Source: a bacterium
GTDB lineage: Bacteria > CAYTYR01 > UBA6262
Length of the DNA: 35,051 bases
NCBI GenBank assembly: GCA_028712895.1
Contig: JAQTPL010000022.1
Location: 1 to 35,051 of the forward strand
Direction: 5' to 3'
How positions within the stretch are numbered: position 1 is the first letter of the stretch; every line of letters begins with the position of its first letter. Positions 31,952-35,051 of the stretch are shown here, one piece after another. The notes under the pieces were generated by a model. That model had not been told where the DNA came from and searched no databases. It worked only from the letters and a program-made list of their open reading frames with translations. The position numbers were made by a program, and so were the translations under genes.

Positions 31952-33019
31952 CTAAGAAGCTATCGGCGCATGATAAACGGTCTGGGTCGGGTAAGCAAAC
32001 TCGATCTTGCGTTTTTCAAATTCTTCCATGATTCTAAAATTTATTTGCTGCTGGATGTCCATGTATTTATTATAATCACCGCCGACAACGTAATACACGA
32101 TCTCAAAAACCAGGCTGAAATCGCCAAAAGAAAGAAAATGTGCCCGGTCAAAATCGGCGTCTTTGATAGTGGTAACAATGTTTTTGACAATTTGTGGTAT
32201 TTCCTGCAATTGAGCCAGTGGGGTCTGGTATACTACGCCGATCTTGAATACGACGCGCCGCTTCTCCATCAGCTTATAATTACGCAGGCGCGAATCAGTA
32301 AGATCAGAATTGGAGAGGATCAACATCTCCCCGCCTAAACTGCGGATGCGCGTGGTCTTTATCCCGATGTGCTCAATAGTGCCCATAAAATCGCCAACGA
32401 TAATAAAGTCGCCGACTTTAAAGGGATGATCAAAAAGAATGCAAAAATAACTAAAAAGATCCTTCAGGACAGCTTGCGCAGCCAGGGCTACGGCTATACC
32501 CCCTATGCCTAAGCCGGCGATCACTGCCGAGATCTTAAAGCCCAGGTTGTCCAGGAAAAAAATGATAGCGCCGGCCCAGACCACCAGTTTTACCAGCAAC
32601 ATTGTCCCCTGCAGGCTTTTTTCCAATGAAGCGTCATTAGTTTTCTTGACCAGGTAAGTCCTAAAACCATAATTAATAGCAGCCAGGATAGCTTGCACGA
32701 CAAAAAATACGAGCACTCCGAGGATACAGTAATTCAGGGCTTTTTCATACGCTGCAGGGAAAACCAGGCTTTTGAGCGCCAGGTAGACTACGACAAAATA
32801 AAGCAAAGGCAGAACAATGGTCTCTAGTATGCTGGCGAGAAAATCGTCAATCGTAGTAACAGTTTTTTCGGAAAACAGCTTAATTTGCTTGATGATCCGG
32901 CGGATGACCAGTTTGATCACCAGAAGGCCGGTGATCAATATAATGGCCGTGAGCAAATACCGGAATAAGGTGTTGCCAAAAATAACAAAATCCAGGTAGT
33001 AATTGATTTGCGCGCTCAT
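31952..33019 (-). CDS. MscS-family mechanosensitive channel
   Basis: A 355-residue protein with several TM helices: LFRYLLTAIILITGLLVIKL, then LPLLYFVVVYLALKSLVF, then YCILGVLVFFVVQAILAA, and the pore helix region AVIAGLGIGGIAVALAAQAV with its Gly/Ala packing. The beta domain follows (FKVGDFIIVGDFMGTIEHIG, IRSLGGEMLILSNS), then the alpha/beta C-terminal domain. It opens under membrane tension and releases solutes during hypo-osmotic shock. The topology has extra N-terminal helices relative to E. coli MscS. It starts 24 nt after the SpoIID gene stop. Confidence 0.93.
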   Translation of the reverse strand: MSAQINYYLDFVIFGNTLFRYLLTAIILITGLLVIKLVIRRIIKQIKLFSEKTVTTIDDFLASILETIVLPLLYFVVVYLALKSLVFPAAYEKALNYCILGVLVFFVVQAILAAINYGFRTYLVKKTNDASLEKSLQGTMLLVKLVVWAGAIIFFLDNLGFKISAVIAGLGIGGIAVALAAQAVLKDLFSYFCILFDHPFKVGDFIIVGDFMGTIEHIGIKTTRIRSLGGEMLILSNSDLTDSRLRNYKLMEKRRVVFKIGVVYQTPLAQLQEIPQIVKNIVTTIKDADFDRAHFLSFGDFSLVFEIVYYVVGGDYNKYMDIQQQINFRIMEEFEKRKIEFAYPTQTVYHAPIAS

Positions 33020-33043
33020 CCCTTATCCCCTTCCTGTTTCTGG

Positions 33044-34999
33044 TTAGTATTTTTTCTTTTCTATTTCTAGACCTTTATAATAATGTTTTAAGATCGCTTG
33101 ATAATCATTTCCCTGTTCTGCCATGCCGGCAGCGCCGGTCTGGCACATCCCTACCCCATGGCCCCACCCGCCGCCATAGAAAGTAAAACTTTCAGGCAAA
33201 CTGCTTGACCCCATTTTAGCTTCCACGAGGAACAGGGTACTGCGCAGGAATCCCAATCCGATGGCCTGCCGTATCAGATGTTCTTTTTCGATCAGCAGGT
33301 CCTTTTTTGTGCCTTTGATCAAGAGGGCATTAATATGCCCTGATTTGCTCCTGATTTTGGGGATAATGGCTTTTATCTTGCCGCAGGCATAATCTTTATT
33401 TAGGCGTGTTTCCAGGTCCTCCCGCTTGAATATCCTGGCCCAGCGGAACTCCGCAGGATAGCAGTATTTAGGCAAGTGGCAATAGACATCCGGTTCGTGC
33501 TTGAGCCAGTTATCCAGTTCCATATTTGTTTCAGGGAACCTTCCCTGAGCGCTGTCTGGAACGCGTTTTAGGTAAGGTTCATCCCCCCAGCCTTTTAGTT
33601 CGCTGGATGATTGGGTATGGCCGCCGCAGTTTGAAGAATACAAAGTGTGCGCTATCTTGCCGCGGTACACCGGCAATTCGCCCCTGGTGCTCTCTACTGC
33701 CTCCCTGGCCCGCTTATTTTCGCTTTTAACCCCGCTGTAGACCTGGCAATGCTGGCTGTCACAAACGTCATAACCTGAGGCCTTGTGCGGCTGGTAGTAA
33801 TTTTTCTTGTACCAGGCTTCTCCCCTGGCTATCACTGCCTGGGCCTTTAACGCTTCCATGGGCCAGGAAGAGATCATTTCGCTGGGTAATACGCTGTATA
33901 GGTACTCTTCCAGGTTAACCACATTGACTAGGTTCAGTCCCTTGGATTCATGAACGGAGATTTCCAGCTCTCCCCGGTATTCCCGGTCCTCTTTCCCGCC
34001 CCAGGAGAATCCCCCGGCAAATTCAATCTGCGAGATGATGAGGGAATTATAGCTGGTGTTTTCCGGCTTGATCACTATCGTATCCCGCGATTCTAATATC
34101 ACCTTTTCCTGCGGATCAGAGAAGATCATAATCTTACTATCTCTAATGGTGATTCGATAAGGCTGTTCTTTTATGCCGCGCCCAATGACCACATTATCGA
34201 TACTGCTATATACCGTGAATGGCGCGGAACAGCGTAACTCTACGCTGTTTTTGGCGACTGGCAGTCCCTTGCCTGCTGTCCCGATACCTATCCTGATCTT
34301 TGGGATAGCCACAGCAGAGGCAATGGGTTGTATCAATGTGGCTTTGGCTATTCTCTTTGGAGGAATTATCTCCTCAGGTTTCTTGGTCAGCAGGGATAAT
34401 AATGCTGTCTTTTTGGCTGCTGCCAGCGGCTGGGTCGGGCTTAAAATATTGATCCGGGCATACTGTTCCCAGGCTTCATTATAGTGTTTTGATTTTTCAT
34501 ATAATCTGGCCAGGTCCAGGCGTATCTCGGCAAAGTTGGTATCTTTTTTCCAGGCTTGCAGGTAATAGGATAAAGCAGCTTTGTCGTCATTTTTCTTTTC
34601 CAGGGTTTGCGCCAGGCAGTAATACGCCAGGTTAAAATTCCCGTTCAGCTCGATGCTTTTCCGGAAGTTTGTTTCCGCCTGGTTCAGGTCCCCTGCTGCC
34701 AGGTAGGCCCGCCCAAGCGCAAAGAAAATCTCATAATCCTGCTCGTTACTGTGGCTGGCCAAGGCCAGGTATTTCAGTGCTTCCGGTAACTTATTACTGT
34801 TATAATAACAAAGCCCCAATAAGCGCAGGCCATCCTGGTTAGCTGGATCGAGTGCCAACAGGCGCTTATACCTGCCTATGGCCTCCTTATATTTCGCCTG
34901 CCATTGAAAAGATAATCCTTCTTCCAGCAGAGTGTCTTTGAGGGCAGTCTTTTCCTGTGAGCACAGGGAATTAGTCCCTAAGCTCAAAAATATTACCAT
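33044..34999 (-). CDS. TPR-SpoIID/LytB-domain protein, putative peptidoglycan lytic transglycosylase
   Basis: 651 residues from ATG 34999. The N-terminal third holds about five TPR units (for example YKEAIGRYKRLLALDPANQD, YEIFFALGRAYLAAGDLNQA). The C-terminal half is a SpoIID/LytB domain: VVNLEEYLYSVLPSEMISSW with the Glu of PSEM as the likely catalytic acid, KAQAVIARGEAW, TLYSSNCGGHTQ and WGHGVGMCQTGAAGMA. SpoIID enzymes cleave glycan strands of denuded peptidoglycan. The visible ATG is in the middle of what looks like a signal peptide. Reading 7 codons further upstream gives IKIKILFMVIFLSLGTNSLC, with GGAG 8 nt before an ATA at 35020, so translation may begin at that ATA. Confidence 0.88.
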   Translation of the reverse strand: MVIFLSLGTNSLCSQEKTALKDTLLEEGLSFQWQAKYKEAIGRYKRLLALDPANQDGLRLLGLCYYNSNKLPEALKYLALASHSNEQDYEIFFALGRAYLAAGDLNQAETNFRKSIELNGNFNLAYYCLAQTLEKKNDDKAALSYYLQAWKKDTNFAEIRLDLARLYEKSKHYNEAWEQYARINILSPTQPLAAAKKTALLSLLTKKPEEIIPPKRIAKATLIQPIASAVAIPKIRIGIGTAGKGLPVAKNSVELRCSAPFTVYSSIDNVVIGRGIKEQPYRITIRDSKIMIFSDPQEKVILESRDTIVIKPENTSYNSLIISQIEFAGGFSWGGKEDREYRGELEISVHESKGLNLVNVVNLEEYLYSVLPSEMISSWPMEALKAQAVIARGEAWYKKNYYQPHKASGYDVCDSQHCQVYSGVKSENKRAREAVESTRGELPVYRGKIAHTLYSSNCGGHTQSSSELKGWGDEPYLKRVPDSAQGRFPETNMELDNWLKHEPDVYCHLPKYCYPAEFRWARIFKREDLETRLNKDYACGKIKAIIPKIRSKSGHINALLIKGTKKDLLIEKEHLIRQAIGLGFLRSTLFLVEAKMGSSSLPESFTFYGGGWGHGVGMCQTGAAGMAEQGNDYQAILKHYYKGLEIEKKKY

Positions 35000-35051
35000 G
35001 AATAATATTTTTATTTTTATAGCTGGCTCTCCTGTATTGATGGTATTACTT

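Noticed and set aside
15339-35051. tRNA genes as integration sites or other RNA genes
   Set aside because: I scanned the intergenic gaps for cloverleaf-like arms and CCA ends by eye and found none. A covariance search would be needed to exclude unusual ones.

Overview
The window reads as chromosome of an uncultured Gram-negative (diderm) bacterium. It carries an RND pump, a TolC-family outer-membrane protein, spore-coat-U-like pilins with a periplasmic chaperone and an outer-membrane barrel, an MscS channel and a SpoIID-type peptidoglycan enzyme. The gene mix and the small GC-rich hairpin repeats would fit Omnitrophota or a related candidate phylum, but that placement is a low-confidence impression. 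Almost every gene is on the minus strand.

Region 1 (1-15,338) is an accessory defence island, visibly more AT-rich than the rest. A truncated serine recombinase runs off the left edge. The island is framed by two 215-bp inverted repeats (435-649 and 15,124-15,338; I count 2 mismatches). Between them lie three operons of unrelated anti-phage type: (A) a Type III-like Mod/Res restriction pair with a HEPN protein, a PHP-domain/SMC-like ATPase (TrlF-like) and a membrane protein; (B) an ABC-three-component (ABC-3C) system of HNH effector, small middle component and DUF2326-like ATPase; (C) a Bil/Bub-like bacterial ubiquitin-conjugation operon (Ubl, E2, JAB peptidase, E1) followed by a 3-TM protein and a small proline-rich protein. 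A ~75-bp direct repeat lies just past the 3' end of B and of C and again upstream of C, with a decayed copy past the 3' end of A. Each operon is then preceded, between repeat and first gene, by a TTGAyT-N17-TAyAAG promoter. A and C also have a terminator-like hairpin in the 5' leader. The whole looks like a modular array of exchangeable defence cassettes.

Region 2 (15,339-20,422) is an efflux operon. A PadR-type repressor domain is fused in one reading frame to a TolC-family outer-membrane protein, followed by an RND pump; no periplasmic adaptor gene is present. A palindrome overlapping the -10 box suggests autoregulation.

Region 3 (20,423-24,696) holds RNase R, a Kef/CPA2 antiporter with CBS domains and a small TPR protein. 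Region 4 (24,729-31,640) is a surface-fibre locus: two tandem pilin-like genes each with its own promoter and terminator, a secreted three-repeat protein, a PapD-like chaperone-type protein and a 1010-residue outer-membrane barrel that may act as a non-classical usher. Region 5 (31,641-35,051) holds a GIY-YIG protein, an MscS channel and a TPR-SpoIID protein, probably one operon.

No rRNA, tRNA, CRISPR array or complete insertion sequence was recognised.
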